This document shows positions 52,176-61,119 of a DNA stretch of 64,000 nucleotides, in pieces. How positions within the stretch are numbered: position 1 is the first letter of the stretch; each line of letters opens with the position of its first letter. The notes beneath the pieces are model-generated. The model was not told where the DNA came from. It did no database searches and saw nothing but the letters and a program-made list of their open reading frames with translations. Source of the stretch: Armatimonas rosea (GTDB lineage Bacteria > Armatimonadota > Armatimonadia > Armatimonadales > Armatimonadaceae); the NCBI RefSeq assembly GCF_014202505.1, contig NZ_JACHGW010000003.1, forward strand, positions 310,001-374,000, written 5' to 3'. The translations under genes and the position numbers were made by a program.

Positions 52176-52871
52176 ATGGATGAGGCAAGAAAAACAAACC
52201 GCGAGCCGGGGGCGCTGAACTATGCTCAAGTGCAATCACTCGATGTTGCGGCGCAGATAGCCGCGACGGCTCGAAAATCGGAGTACCGTGCGACCTTGCT
52301 TGCCCGAGGGATCACCGACGAGACCCTCGATGCGCTCGACACCGCCGTGAGCGAGGGGAGAAAAGAGCAGGCGATTGCGGTGGAGAACGACACGGGCCAG
52401 CGGGTCTCGACTCAGGAAGAGAAGCAGGCGCGCAAGGAGCTACTCGCCGGACTGCGCGAGGTGCAGACCGCCGCGCGGCAGAAGTGGGCACGTACCGAGC
52501 CTGCGGCGCTCAAGGACTACTACATCGGGGAGAACCTACCCAACATGAGCCGCGCGACCCTCTTGCAGGTGACCGAGGGGATTCTCCAGCGCCTTGCCAC
52601 CCAGAGCTTGCCTGGCATCACGCCCGAGACTGTCGCGGCTCTCACGGAGAAGCGCGATGCCTATGTCGAGGCCAACAAGAACCAGCTTGGGTTTATCGCG
52701 GGGGCGAAAGCACGCCGTGCCGCTACTCTAGAGCATCTCAAGACCGCCACCGACCTGCGGATCGAGGTGCAGTTCGCCGCCGATGCCGCCTACTCGTTCG
52801 ACGACCCCAAAAACGCTCCTGCCCGCACCGAGTTCGCCCTGCCCTCCAACCGGCGCTTCGTCACACGGTAA
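52176..52871 (+). CDS. Hypothetical helical protein between two palindromic elements
   Basis: The 231-residue protein is mostly alpha-helical and charged (ARKTNREPGALNYAQVQSLD, EEKQARKELLAGLREVQTAARQKW, LLQVTEGILQRLATQSLPG). No signal peptide, membrane segment or motif. GAGGAGA lies 9 nt before the ATG. It sits between copy B (58 bp upstream) and copy C (29 bp downstream) of the same palindromic element. Function unknown. Confidence 0.6.
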   Translation: MDEARKTNREPGALNYAQVQSLDVAAQIAATARKSEYRATLLARGITDETLDALDTAVSEGRKEQAIAVENDTGQRVSTQEEKQARKELLAGLREVQTAARQKWARTEPAALKDYYIGENLPNMSRATLLQVTEGILQRLATQSLPGITPETVAALTEKRDAYVEANKNQLGFIAGAKARRAATLEHLKTATDLRIEVQFAADAAYSFDDPKNAPARTEFALPSNRRFVTR

Positions 52872-52900
52872 CCGCACGCCGACGGCACCACCGCCGCGTG

Positions 52901-53017
52901 GACGGTGAACGTCCCGCTATAGGGCGAGCAAGTCGCCGCCTCGCTTCGCTCGGAAATCTTAACCGACGAGGCACGAGGAGGCGGCGCGAAGCGCCCCATA
53001 GCCGGATGATCTCCATC
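52901..53017. mobile_element. MITE-like palindromic element, copy C
   Basis: The left arm GACGGTGAACGTCCCGCTAT (52901-52920) plus AGGGCG is close to copy A. The right arm (52992-53017) is degenerate, with about six mismatches. The inner CGAGGCACGAGGAGGCGGCG is the complement of the block seen in A and B. Probably an older copy. Confidence 0.65.
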
Positions 53018-53034
53018 CTGGCTGGGGTGGGTTC

Positions 53035-54459
53035 CTACGTCCCACAAAACGTCTTGTACCCACACGCGCTGGCCGGAGCGGGCTCGTGGTACTTCGACGG
53101 GGCAGAGCTGTAGTCGTAGGGCTGAGCCAAGACTTCCAGCAAAGCGTGCAAGGGCTCTAGGTTGTTGTCGTTCTCGGCGGCGGAGAGTGCCTCTTCGACC
53201 AGGTGGTTCCGGGGGATGACCGCAGGGTTGGTGGCGCGCATCAGAGCGAGAGCGTCGGCGTCGGAGGTGCCTTCGTGCTGGAGTCGGGCTTGCCAGCGGG
53301 CGTGCCAAGCGGCGAAGGTGGCGTCTTTGCTCGTGGGATCATCGAGCGTGCGGAAGGTATTGGTAAAGTCCGCCTCGCTCGCCTCCATCCAGGAGACCAG
53401 GTCCGCGATCAGCTCGGAGTCGCTCTCCTCTGCGCTGTGGAGCCCAAGCTTGTGGCGCATGCGGGTGAGCCAGGCGTCTTCGTAGAGGTCGGGGAAGGTG
53501 TTGAGCGCCTCGACGGCGATACCGACCGCGTCCTCTTCGGTTGGCGCGAGTAGGGGGAGAAGCGTCTCCGCGAAGCGGGTGAGGTTCCAGTGGGCCATCC
53601 CCGGCTGGTTGCCAAAGGCGTAGCGCCCCTCGGTGTCGATGGAGCTAAAGACCGTGCCGGGGTGGTAGGTGTCCAGAAACGCGCACGGGCCGTAGTCGAT
53701 CGTCTCCCCCGAGAGCGCCATGTTATCCGTGTTCATCACCCCGTGGATAAAGCCCACGCACTGCCACTGGGCGATCAGCGCCGCTTGGCGGGCGAGCACG
53801 GCGCGGAGAAACGCAGCGTACTTGTCCTCTGCCTCCGTTAGTTCGGGGTAGTGGCGCGCGATCGTGTAGTCGGCGAGCAGGCGCAGGTTGGTGTCGTCGC
53901 GGCGTGCGGCGGCGTACTGGAACGTCCCGACCCGGAGATGGCTGGCGGCGACACGCGTGAGGATCGCGCCGGGCCGGAGCGTCTCGCGGTAGATCCTCTC
54001 CCCGGTCGTCACCACCGCGAGGCTGCGGGTGGTGGGGATGCCGAGGGCGTGCATCGCCTCGGAGATAATGTACTCGCGGAGCATCGGGCCGAGCGCTGCG
54101 AGGCCATCGCCGCGTCGGGAGTAGGGCGTGCGCCCCGAGCCCTTGAGCTGGATATCAAAGCGCGTGCCGCTCGGCGTGAGATGCTCCCCAAGCAGGATTG
54201 CTCGCCCGTCGCCGAGCATGTTGAAGCCGCCGAACTGGTGCCCCGCGTAGGCCTGCGCGATCGGCTCCGCGCCCTCGGGGAGTGCTTGGCCGGCAAAGAG
54301 CGCCGCAAGGTCACCGTCGAGGTCGGCAAGCCCCAGCGCCTCGGCGAGGCGCTGGTTGAAGAGCACGAGCTGGGGGGCACTTGCCGGGGCGGGCGTGGCT
54401 CTCTCAAAGAAGACCGCCGGGAGGCGGGTGTAGGTGTTATCAAACTGCCAGGGGTTCAT
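53035..54459 (-). CDS. selO: SelO-family protein adenylyltransferase
   Basis: The 474-residue protein is a YdiU/SelO pseudokinase that transfers AMP to Ser/Thr/Tyr of proteins under redox stress. ATP-binding features: GDGRAILLGEHL, RFDIQLKGSGRTPYSRRGDG, IPTTRSLAVVTTGE and VMNTDNMALSGETIDYGPCAFLD. The conserved C-terminal Cys in YKTFCGT is the residue replaced by selenocysteine in other bacteria. The ATG at 54459 overlaps the DUF2239 stop (TGATG). Confidence 0.93.
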   Translation of the reverse strand: MNPWQFDNTYTRLPAVFFERATPAPASAPQLVLFNQRLAEALGLADLDGDLAALFAGQALPEGAEPIAQAYAGHQFGGFNMLGDGRAILLGEHLTPSGTRFDIQLKGSGRTPYSRRGDGLAALGPMLREYIISEAMHALGIPTTRSLAVVTTGERIYRETLRPGAILTRVAASHLRVGTFQYAAARRDDTNLRLLADYTIARHYPELTEAEDKYAAFLRAVLARQAALIAQWQCVGFIHGVMNTDNMALSGETIDYGPCAFLDTYHPGTVFSSIDTEGRYAFGNQPGMAHWNLTRFAETLLPLLAPTEEDAVGIAVEALNTFPDLYEDAWLTRMRHKLGLHSAEESDSELIADLVSWMEASEADFTNTFRTLDDPTSKDATFAAWHARWQARLQHEGTSDADALALMRATNPAVIPRNHLVEEALSAAENDNNLEPLHALLEVLAQPYDYSSAPSKYHEPAPASACGYKTFCGT

Positions 54460-55037
54460 CAGTCGAGTGTACCCGGTTCTTGCGGCAGGCCTCCCAGGAG
54501 CATGAGGGCGTGCTCGCGGATATCGACGGGCCAGGCGGCGGTATGGGTGAGGAAAGTCTCGGTGTTGTCGGCAAAGAGCGCACGCGTTGCCTCCTCGAAG
54601 CCGGGCAGGTCCCCCGCAATCGCCGAGAGAAAGCGGTAGGCCACCTCGTGCTGCTGGCGTCGCGCATCTTCCCAGGCACTGGCCTTGCGTGCCTCCTCGA
54701 CGAGCTTGCGGAGCGCGACCGAGGCCCCTCCGGGTTGGGTGGCGAGCCACTCCCAGTGCCGGGGCAGGAGCGTCACCTCCCGTGCAACCACGCCGAGCTT
54801 AGGCCGTCCCGGCGTGGCAGGCGGCACAGAGGGCAAAGCCAGTCGTGCAAGGACCTCCTCCATGCTTCCGCGCAGGTCCAGCTCCACCTGCTGGCTGGTC
54901 GTGTTGTCGAAGACCAGGATCGTGGCGGTCGGGTCGGTGTCGAGCGTCGTTTTTACCGCCCGTGCAACAGTCGCGAGCGCACCGGTGGCGAGCCGGGTCA
55001 TGCCGGAAAAGGCGGTGCAGGAGGTTGTGGTTGTCAT
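54459..55037 (-). CDS. DUF2239 family protein
   Basis: The 192-residue protein starts at the Met at 55037. It carries the DUF2239 core: TILVFDNTTSQQVELDLRGS, GRPKLGVVAREVTLLPRHWEWLATQPGGASVALRKLVEEA and YRFLSAIAGDLPGFEEATRALFA. Function is unknown. Coupling with selO by a one-base stop-start overlap suggests a joint role, perhaps in redox stress. Confidence 0.88.
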   Translation of the reverse strand: MTTTTSCTAFSGMTRLATGALATVARAVKTTLDTDPTATILVFDNTTSQQVELDLRGSMEEVLARLALPSVPPATPGRPKLGVVAREVTLLPRHWEWLATQPGGASVALRKLVEEARKASAWEDARRQQHEVAYRFLSAIAGDLPGFEEATRALFADNTETFLTHTAAWPVDIREHALMLLGGLPQEPGTLD

Positions 55038-55044
55038 AGTGGAG

Positions 55045-55050
55045 ATTTTA
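55045..55050 (-). promoter_or_regulatory. -10 box TAAAAT, leaderless-type
   Basis: Minus-strand TAAAAT ends 7 nt before the ATG at 55037. Confidence 0.5.
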
Positions 55051-55104
55051 TCCGGGTAAAAATAACTTGGCAACTCGGGCAATGAATGACCCGGCTGGGA
55101 GGAG

Positions 55105-55192
55105 GGAGCGCCCCGTGGGCGCGTGAAACACAGCGTTCTCCGCGCCCACGGGGCGCTCCTTGCCTTCTGCCGAGGCTTTCAATCCCCGGCTC
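55105..55192. repeat. 19-bp perfect palindrome plus TTTCAATCCCC tail
   Basis: GGAGCGCCCCGTGGGCGCG (55105-55123) and its exact complement (55141-55159) face across 17 nt. A CTTTCAATCCCCGG block follows. The same two blocks recur at 59205-59415 and 59785-59850. Confidence 0.75.
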
Positions 55193-55195
55193 TGG

Positions 55196-55201
55196 TACAA
55201 T
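55196..55201 (+). promoter_or_regulatory. -10 box TACAAT, leaderless-type
   Basis: TACAAT ends 9 nt before the ATG at 55211. Confidence 0.55.
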
Positions 55202-55210
55202 TAGGACAGT

Positions 55211-56398
55211 ATGAACAACACTCTCCAGGACTTTCTCAAAGGTCAGCTCGACACGCTGCATGCGGAGCACCTCTACAAGCCTCTCACCACGGTCACGAGC
55301 GCGGTGGGGGCGCGCGTTAAGATCGCGGGCAACGACCGAGAGCTGATCAATCTCTCGTCGAACAACTACCTCGGGCTGGCGGGCGACCCGCGGCTGCGCC
55401 AAGCGGCATCGGAGGCCGCGCTGGCCATTGGCGCGGGCGGCGGTGCGGTGCGGCCCATCATCGGGAACCTCCAGCTTCACGACGACCTGGAAAAACTGAT
55501 TGCGAGCTTTAAGCATGTCGAGGATGTCCTGGTGTTTCAGAGTGGCTTCACCGCCAACGCCGGAACCATCCCGACAATCACCGATGCCGACGATGCGATT
55601 ATCACCGATAGCCTGAATCATGCGAGCATTATCGACGGCTGCCGGCTCTCCAAGGCCAAGCGCGCGATCTACCAGCACTGCGACATGGACTCGCTCGAAG
55701 AGGCACTCAAGGCGGCGATGGGGGCCAAGAAGCGCCTGGTGATCACCGATGGGGTGTTCTCCATGGACGGCGATGTCGCGCCGCTGGACCAGATCTGTGC
55801 CCTGGCGGAGCGCTACGATGCGGCGGTGATGGTCGACGATGCACACGGCTCGGGGGTGATGGGGGCCAATGGGCGTGGGACTGCCTATCACTTTGGTGTC
55901 CACCAGAAGATCGACATCCAGCTCGGAACCCTCTCCAAGGCCGTGGGCGTGGTTGGCGGCTATATCGCGGGCTCATCGGCGCTGATTGATTTTCTCAAGC
56001 AGCGTGCCCGTCCGTTTCTCTTCTCCACCGGCTGCCCGCCCGCCGTGGCCGCAGCCTGTATCAAGGGAATTGAGCTGATGCGCGACGAGCCCGAGCTCTC
56101 GGCGCGGCTCTGGGCCAACACGAAGTACTGGCAAGAGGGGCTCCAGAAGCTCGGCTTCGATACCGGAGTCACCCAGACCCCGATCACGCCGGTGATGATC
56201 GGCGACGAGGCCAAGACCCAGGAGGCACAGCGCCTGCTCCGCGATGAAGGCATCCTGGCGCTGGCGATTGTCTTCCCGACAGTCGGGCGGGGCAAGGCAC
56301 GCCTGCGCACCATGCCCACCGCTGCCCACACCCAAGCCGACTTCGACGAAGCCCTGGCCGCCTTTGAGCGTGTCGGAAAGAAGCTCGGACTGATCTAG
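55211..56398 (+). CDS. Alpha-oxoamine synthase (Kbl/BioF family)
   Basis: The 395-residue PLP enzyme condenses glycine or alanine with an acyl-CoA. The PLP Lys is in QLGTLSKAVGVVGGYIAG. NLSSNNYLGLAGDPRL, FQSGFTANAGTIPTI, SLNHASIIDGCRLSKA and VDDAHGSGVMG are family motifs. It may be glycine C-acetyltransferase (threonine degradation) or 8-amino-7-oxononanoate synthase (biotin). No biotin or threonine dehydrogenase gene is adjacent, so the choice is open. Confidence 0.88.
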   Translation: MNNTLQDFLKGQLDTLHAEHLYKPLTTVTSAVGARVKIAGNDRELINLSSNNYLGLAGDPRLRQAASEAALAIGAGGGAVRPIIGNLQLHDDLEKLIASFKHVEDVLVFQSGFTANAGTIPTITDADDAIITDSLNHASIIDGCRLSKAKRAIYQHCDMDSLEEALKAAMGAKKRLVITDGVFSMDGDVAPLDQICALAERYDAAVMVDDAHGSGVMGANGRGTAYHFGVHQKIDIQLGTLSKAVGVVGGYIAGSSALIDFLKQRARPFLFSTGCPPAVAAACIKGIELMRDEPELSARLWANTKYWQEGLQKLGFDTGVTQTPITPVMIGDEAKTQEAQRLLRDEGILALAIVFPTVGRGKARLRTMPTAAHTQADFDEALAAFERVGKKLGLI

Positions 56399-56402
56399 AA
56401 GC

Positions 56403-56442
56403 AAAAAGTCCCCCGTGGGCAGGTGCCCACGGGGGACTTTTT
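56403..56442. terminator. Bidirectional terminator
   Basis: The stem GTCCCCCGTGGGC / GCCCACGGGGGAC is flanked by AAAAA and TTTTT, so it can serve both convergent genes. Confidence 0.9.
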
Positions 56443-56455
56443 CGTTTTTCCGTCG

Positions 56456-57991
56456 CTAGTTCTTGCCGTCGCCACCCACGAGCTTGATCGCGATGGGGTA
56501 CTCGACACTGGCGATTGTCACGTAGAGATTGCCCGCCAGACCGGGGACATCGTCGGTGCCACCCGAGGCATTGGGAAGCTTCCAGATCACCTTGCTGAGG
56601 ATACCGCGAATCGGGTACCACGCGTTGTCGTTGCCCAGGAGCTGACCCACGGCACGGCCGTCGTTGGTCACGCGACCGTCGAAGCGGTGCGAGCCAAGGC
56701 TTCCCAGGATCGAGCCCTGCTTGTCGATCGCAATCTCCGGGTTGTTGGTCGTGGTGAACTTCCCGCCGGGAACCAGGTTGGCATTGAAGCCGGGCGCAAG
56801 CGCAGAGTTCCAGGTATAGGCCGCACGGTAGCTGCTGTTCACCTCAGAGCCACCGATGCTCGCTTCAAAGTTGCCGGGGACGGTGTTGCCATTGATGATC
56901 ATGGTGTAGTCGCCCGAGACACCGCTGCCGCCCACACGCGCTCCCAGCTTGCCCTGGATATTGCGTGTTGTGTAGAGCGCACGCTCTGCTGCGGGGAGCG
57001 CAGCAACCTCGGTGGCGTTGTAGGTAATCGAACCGGAGAAACCACCATCGTTCTCGACCGAGCCGACAAAGGTTCCCACGGGCTTGTTGAGTGCCTGATT
57101 GAAGAAGCCGATGATCGAGCCCGACGGATCAATCGTATAGCTGATCGTCCCGTTCTCGCCGTCTTGCGGGTTGCCGTAGGTGCCGCGGTAGGAGCCCTTG
57201 TAGGGGCTATCGCCACCGGCCACTACGGAGGTACTCTTGCTGAACTGCGCGGGGTAGAGCTTGCTCCCTGAGGTAAACGTGAAGTTGCCTTGGGCCGAGC
57301 CATCGCTAGTCTTGATGAGGGTGCCTGCCAGAGGAAGGGTTACGGTGGCGAAGCGCACGGAGGCTTGGAACGCCCCGGTATTGCCCACGGTTCCGGTGAG
57401 AAGGCCGGTCTCGGCACCACGGGTTAGGGAGCCGATGATGTTGCCCTTGCTATCGACACTGTAGCTGGCGAGGCCGTTGAGGGTCTTGCCATCGACCAGC
57501 AGGGACGTATCCGCGCCGTAGACACCGCTGTAGATCCCCATGAAGTCGCTATTGACCGTGGTGAGGGTGCCGCCGATCGTGAAGTAGCCGCGCTGCTCCG
57601 TACCACTCCGGGTAACACTAAAGTCGCCGCCCGAGCCTGTACTGCCCGCGCCGCTTGCACCGCCGCCCTTCACCACAAGAAGACCTGTCAGCGGGGAGGT
57701 TGTCGCGCCGTTCTTCATCGTCCCCGTGAACTTTCCGGTGTTCTCCACGGTGCCATCGAAGGCATAGACAAGGTTGGAGCTGGCATCCGTGAAGGAGCCG
57801 ACCATCCGGCCCTTCTGCTCGACCGTGAAGGAGAAGGTCCCATTCTCCCCGATGCCCGGAAGGGTGTAGGTGGAGCTGTACGTGCCCACGAAAACACTAT
57901 CGGGTGGGGCGCCACCAGCGCAGCCGCTCAGCGCTGCGAGAGAGAGAGCCCCAAGGCTCACGAGAAACTTTGCACGGGTCTGCTTGCCCAT
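56456..57991 (-). CDS. Putative lipoprotein with repeated beta domains
   Basis: The 511-residue protein starts at the Met at 57991, with GAAAGG 9 nt upstream. The N-terminus has a lipobox-like LAALSGC, so it is likely anchored by lipid at Cys near residue 23. Four weak repeats of about 110 residues share patterns such as GTYSSTYTLPGIGENGTFSF, GSYRGTYGNPQDGENGTISY and GxVENxGxFxG. This suggests extracellular beta-sandwich or beta-barrel modules. Nothing catalytic seen. Confidence 0.7.
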   Translation of the reverse strand: MGKQTRAKFLVSLGALSLAALSGCAGGAPPDSVFVGTYSSTYTLPGIGENGTFSFTVEQKGRMVGSFTDASSNLVYAFDGTVENTGKFTGTMKNGATTSPLTGLLVVKGGGASGAGSTGSGGDFSVTRSGTEQRGYFTIGGTLTTVNSDFMGIYSGVYGADTSLLVDGKTLNGLASYSVDSKGNIIGSLTRGAETGLLTGTVGNTGAFQASVRFATVTLPLAGTLIKTSDGSAQGNFTFTSGSKLYPAQFSKSTSVVAGGDSPYKGSYRGTYGNPQDGENGTISYTIDPSGSIIGFFNQALNKPVGTFVGSVENDGGFSGSITYNATEVAALPAAERALYTTRNIQGKLGARVGGSGVSGDYTMIINGNTVPGNFEASIGGSEVNSSYRAAYTWNSALAPGFNANLVPGGKFTTTNNPEIAIDKQGSILGSLGSHRFDGRVTNDGRAVGQLLGNDNAWYPIRGILSKVIWKLPNASGGTDDVPGLAGNLYVTIASVEYPIAIKLVGGDGKN

Positions 57992-58098
57992 AGAATCCAT
58001 CCTTTCGCCCTAGCGGACTGAGCCGCCGTGTACGTCTGAATTTGTTATCGGTATTTTCGCGGGAGGTTTTCAGGGGAAAAAAAGAGAAACTAGAGGCC

Positions 58099-59196
58099 AT
58101 GTCAAAGCTAAGATTTGCAATTGTTGGCTGCGGCGTCATCCATACCTCCCATGTTGAGGCCATTCGTGCTTTGGGGGACGACGCGGAGCTGGTGGCGGTT
58201 TGCGACGAAGTAGGGGATCGCGCCAAGGAAGTCGGGGAGAAGCTAGGGGTACGCTCTTTTAATGACCTCACGGCCATGCTGGACTGGGGCCAGTTCGAGG
58301 TTCTGAATGTCTGTACCCCCTCGGGCCTCCACGGTTCCTGTGGCGTTCTGGGGGCAAAGGCGGGCAAGCATATCGTCTCGGAGAAGCCTATCGATGTGAC
58401 CCTGGCCGCCGCCGATGCCCTGATCGCGGCCTGTAAAGAGAACAATGTCAAGCTGGAGGTGATCTCCCAGCACCGGTTCTCGTCGGGGATGCGCCTGCTC
58501 AAGGGCTGGCTCGATGAGGGCAAGCTGGGCAAGCTGGTCTACGGTGAGTCCGTCACCAAGTGGTACCGCACCCAGGCCTACTACGACTCGGGCGGCTGGC
58601 GTGGCACCTGGGAGCTCGATGGCGGCGGTGCGCTGATGAACCAGGGTGTCCACTATGTCGATCAGCTCCGCTGGATCATGGGGCCGGTGAAGTCCGTGGC
58701 CGCGACCATGGGGACGATCGCCCACGAGCGGATTGAGGTGGAGGATATCGTCTCGGCGACCATTGAGTTCCAGAACGGCGCAGTCGGCACCCTGCTGGCG
58801 TCCACCGCGATGTTCCCTGGCTACAAGCAGTCGCTGGAGATCTACGGCACCCACGGCACGGTTCAGATCGACAACTCCCGTGTGCGCCACGCCCAGTTTG
58901 CCAGCGGCGACGAAGAGCAGAGCATGTTTGGGGTTAAGGCCGCCGAGCCGATTGTCAAGGATGGTGTCTTCACCGCGACGGGCGAGAAGGCCGATGTCGC
59001 GCAGTCCCAGGGGGCTGGCGATCCCCGCGCCATCTCCAACAGCGGTCATGTCGCCCATCTCCAAGACCTGATCCACTGCATCCGTACCGATAGCGAGACC
59101 TTCATGAACGGCCAAGAGGCACGCAACGCCTTGGAGCTGATCGTGGGAATCTACCAGTCCGCCAAGACCGGTAAGCGAGTCGAGTTCCCGCTGTAG
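58099..59196 (+). CDS. Gfo/Idh/MocA-family dehydrogenase
   Basis: The 365-residue protein starts at ATG 58099, after AGAGG. The Rossmann NAD site is FAIVGCGVIHTSHVEAI, then CTPSGLHGSCGVLGAKAGKHIVSEKPIDV with the conserved EKP, and GGGALMNQGVHYVDQLRWIMG, whose His is the usual catalytic residue. Members oxidise or reduce sugars and inositols, including UDP-sugars. The substrate here is unknown. Confidence 0.92.
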   Translation: MSKLRFAIVGCGVIHTSHVEAIRALGDDAELVAVCDEVGDRAKEVGEKLGVRSFNDLTAMLDWGQFEVLNVCTPSGLHGSCGVLGAKAGKHIVSEKPIDVTLAAADALIAACKENNVKLEVISQHRFSSGMRLLKGWLDEGKLGKLVYGESVTKWYRTQAYYDSGGWRGTWELDGGGALMNQGVHYVDQLRWIMGPVKSVAATMGTIAHERIEVEDIVSATIEFQNGAVGTLLASTAMFPGYKQSLEIYGTHGTVQIDNSRVRHAQFASGDEEQSMFGVKAAEPIVKDGVFTATGEKADVAQSQGAGDPRAISNSGHVAHLQDLIHCIRTDSETFMNGQEARNALELIVGIYQSAKTGKRVEFPL

Positions 59197-59204
59197 TCGG
59201 GGAT

Positions 59205-59415
59205 GAGCGGGGGATGGAAAGCCCCGGCAGAAGCCAAGGAGCGTCCCGAGGACGCGGGAAGCGCTGGGTTTCCCGCGCCCACGGGGCGCTCTTTTCGGGA
59301 GGCGGGTAATTCATCGCCCGTCCTGCCGGGGATTGAAAGCCCCGGCAGTAGAGAGGGAGCGTCCCGGGGACGCGGAGAACGATGTGGGGTCCGCGCCCAC
59401 AGGGCGCACAGTGCA
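59205..59415. repeat. Array of GC hairpins (two units)
   Basis: Two units each combine an AAAGCCCCGGCAG block and a GGAGCGTCCC...CGCGCCCACGGGGCGC block. A perfect 9-bp hairpin, CTGCCGGGG / CCCCGGCAG with loop ATTGAAAG, lies at 59323-59348. No gene is seen in the 253-bp gap. Confidence 0.7.
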
Positions 59416-59437
59416 TTGAGTTTCGGAAAGAAGCGCC

Positions 59438-59443
59438 GATAAT
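59438..59443 (+). promoter_or_regulatory. -10 box GATAAT, leaderless-type
   Basis: GATAAT ends 6 nt before the ATG at 59450. Confidence 0.45.
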
Positions 59444-59449
59444 TCGTTC

Positions 59450-59827
59450 ATGAAGCAATGGTCGATGGAGGCACGAATTGTCACCCTCTTTTTCCTCAAT
59501 GTCCTCGTCTATGCCATCTTTGTAGCGAGGCTCTGGACAACAGAATTCTGGGTTTGGAGTGGCGAAGTAAATTCCTATGCCATCGCCAAAGGCATCAATG
59601 TCCTCATAAGTCTCGCGTTTCTTGGGAAGCCACAAGCCATCTATCGGTTTGTGATTGCCTATGTCGGAATTGCCGTACTTGCAGCAAGTGTCGGTCCACT
59701 GGCGTACTACCACATGGGAGTGCTTGGTTTGTGGAGGTACCTCGCGCTTGAACTTCTCTTTCTTGGGAGTGTTTGCTACTTAGGACGCTCTGTGTTTCCC
59801 GCGCCCACGGGGCGCTCCTTGCATTGA
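59450..59827 (+). CDS. Small membrane protein (125 aa)
   Basis: The 125-residue protein has about four hydrophobic helices (IVTLFFLNVLVYAIFVARLW, INVLISLAFLG, YRFVIAYVGIAVLAASVGPLAYYHMG, YLALELLFLGSVCYLG). No motif. Its last residues (VFPAPTGRSLH) are encoded by an intergenic palindromic repeat (59785 onward), which seems to have replaced the original 3' end. Lower GC than its neighbours. Confidence 0.55.
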   Translation: MKQWSMEARIVTLFFLNVLVYAIFVARLWTTEFWVWSGEVNSYAIAKGINVLISLAFLGKPQAIYRFVIAYVGIAVLAASVGPLAYYHMGVLGLWRYLALELLFLGSVCYLGRSVFPAPTGRSLH

Positions 59828-59850
59828 GACGGGGATTTCAATCCCCGGCC
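59785..59850. repeat. GC repeat overlapping a gene end
   Basis: TCCCGCGCCCACGGGGCGCT followed by GATTTCAATCCCCGGCC matches the blocks at 55105-55192 and 59205-59415. It supplies the stop of the small membrane gene. Confidence 0.65.
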
Positions 59851-59852
59851 CG

Positions 59853-61064
59853 TCAATCCGGCCGGAAGAAGTCGCCCAGGAGCCAGCCGACCACGAAGCT
59901 GACAAAGATCACGTTGCCGCCCAGGAGCATCGTGTGCTGTGGGCCATAGGGAGCGGTCCAGACCATGGCAAAGAGGCCCGTGAGCACGGCGACCGTGCCG
60001 TAGAGCTTGAGGAGCGAGGGAGTCAGCGCCTCTTGGACAACGGCCACTGCGATGTGGACGAGAGCTGCGGCCCAGAAGAACAGAGCACCGATCGCGATCA
60101 CCAGGAGGCCAAAGGGGGCGGAGCGCGGTCCGGTCGAGCCCGTGAGGATCAGATCGTCCTCGATGCGCCGGATCATCCCCGTGATGGTCATGGTCGCGCC
60201 CATCAGCGCTCCCGCGGCGGACATGCACGCGATAAACGGCCAGCTCCAGGAGAAGACAATCGGAAGCTGCTGGGTGGAGGCCGACGACTTATCCAGAAAG
60301 AGCGCGGAGAGCAGCAGCAGGAGGAACGTCCCGAAGAACCCAAAGAATCCCGCTAAGACAACGGCCAGCGAGCGCTTCTCCTCGGGGAGCTGCGACGTCA
60401 CCGTGGGGCCGGAGCGTGCACTGGGGCGGGGGCTTGCGTGGCGGATGGGCGTGCTAGGAGTGTAGCCGCCGGCGGTGCTGCGCCCGCTCGCCGACGGTGT
60501 CCGGGCGATCCGCTCAATCTTTTGCTGGACTGTCGCGCTCCGGGGATCGAGCTGGCTCGCCATCGTGTAGTGCCGCAGGGCATCGTCGTAGCGCTCCTGG
60601 TTGCGGCAGACATCGCCCAGAATCTCCCAGCCCGCCGCGTTCTTACGGTTGTAGCGCAGCGACTGCTCCGCGAGGCTCCGCGCCTCGGCCATCCGGTTGC
60701 GGGTAAAGGCGATCTGCGCCTGCTGGACAAGGCGCTCAGACTCCTGGGAGGCGGTGGTCGGAGGCGGCTTCGGTGGGGTGCTTGCCGCAGGGCGCGGCCC
60801 CGCCGGATGGTTGACCGGCCCGGCGGATTTGTAGTTGGCCTGGCGCTGCTGCAGAGCACGCTCGGCATCGTAGGTGCGCCGGGACTCGGTGTCGCTCAGG
60901 ACACGGTAGGCCTCCGCGATACGGGTGAACTGCTGCGCTGCCTGCGGCCCCGGGTTGACATCGGGGTGGAACTTACGAGCAAGAGACCGGTACTGCTTCT
61001 TGATCTCTTCCAGGGAAGCTGTCTCAGGGATTCCAAGAACGTGGTAGTGCGTTTGCTCCGGCAT
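59853..61064 (-). CDS. DnaJ-domain membrane protein with TPR-like region
   Basis: The 403-residue protein begins with a J domain ([36 protein letters not shown] at residues 33-35). A Pro-rich linker follows, then a TPR-like unit ([44 protein letters not shown]). Four to six membrane helices fill residues 230-403. It probably recruits DnaK to the inner membrane. No Gly/Phe or zinc-finger domain, so it is not a classic DnaJ. A TATAAT box lies 16 nt before its ATG. Confidence 0.88.
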   Translation of the reverse strand: MPEQTHYHVLGIPETASLEEIKKQYRSLARKFHPDVNPGPQAAQQFTRIAEAYRVLSDTESRRTYDAERALQQRQANYKSAGPVNHPAGPRPAASTPPKPPPTTASQESERLVQQAQIAFTRNRMAEARSLAEQSLRYNRKNAAGWEILGDVCRNQERYDDALRHYTMASQLDPRSATVQQKIERIARTPSASGRSTAGGYTPSTPIRHASPRPSARSGPTVTSQLPEEKRSLAVVLAGFFGFFGTFLLLLLSALFLDKSSASTQQLPIVFSWSWPFIACMSAAGALMGATMTITGMIRRIEDDLILTGSTGPRSAPFGLLVIAIGALFFWAAALVHIAVAVVQEALTPSLLKLYGTVAVLTGLFAMVWTAPYGPQHTMLLGGNVIFVSFVVGWLLGDFFRPD

Positions 61065-61070
61065 AGATCG

Positions 61071-61093
61071 CTCAGGGGGTATTATACCCTGAG
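61071..61093 (-). promoter_or_regulatory. -10 box inside an inverted repeat
   Basis: CTCAGGG and CCCTGAG (7-bp arms) flank the minus-strand TATAAT (61086-61081) of the DnaJ-like gene. A repressor dimer could bind there. Confidence 0.45.
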
Positions 61094-61119
61094 ACGCTCG
61101 TAATCTTTAGGGGGGAGGG

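Noticed and set aside
51980-53017. Composite transposon
   Set aside because: No transposase or target-site duplication could be identified, so only palindromic elements are claimed.
54460-54750. Upstream extension of the selO frame by 97 codons
   Set aside because: It overlaps the DUF2239 gene in full, is Arg/Gly-rich, and the family start aligns with the Met at 54459.
59323-59348. ATTGAAAG hairpin resembling the end of a CRISPR repeat
   Set aside because: Only scattered copies, no regular spacers and no cas genes; it belongs to a palindromic repeat family.
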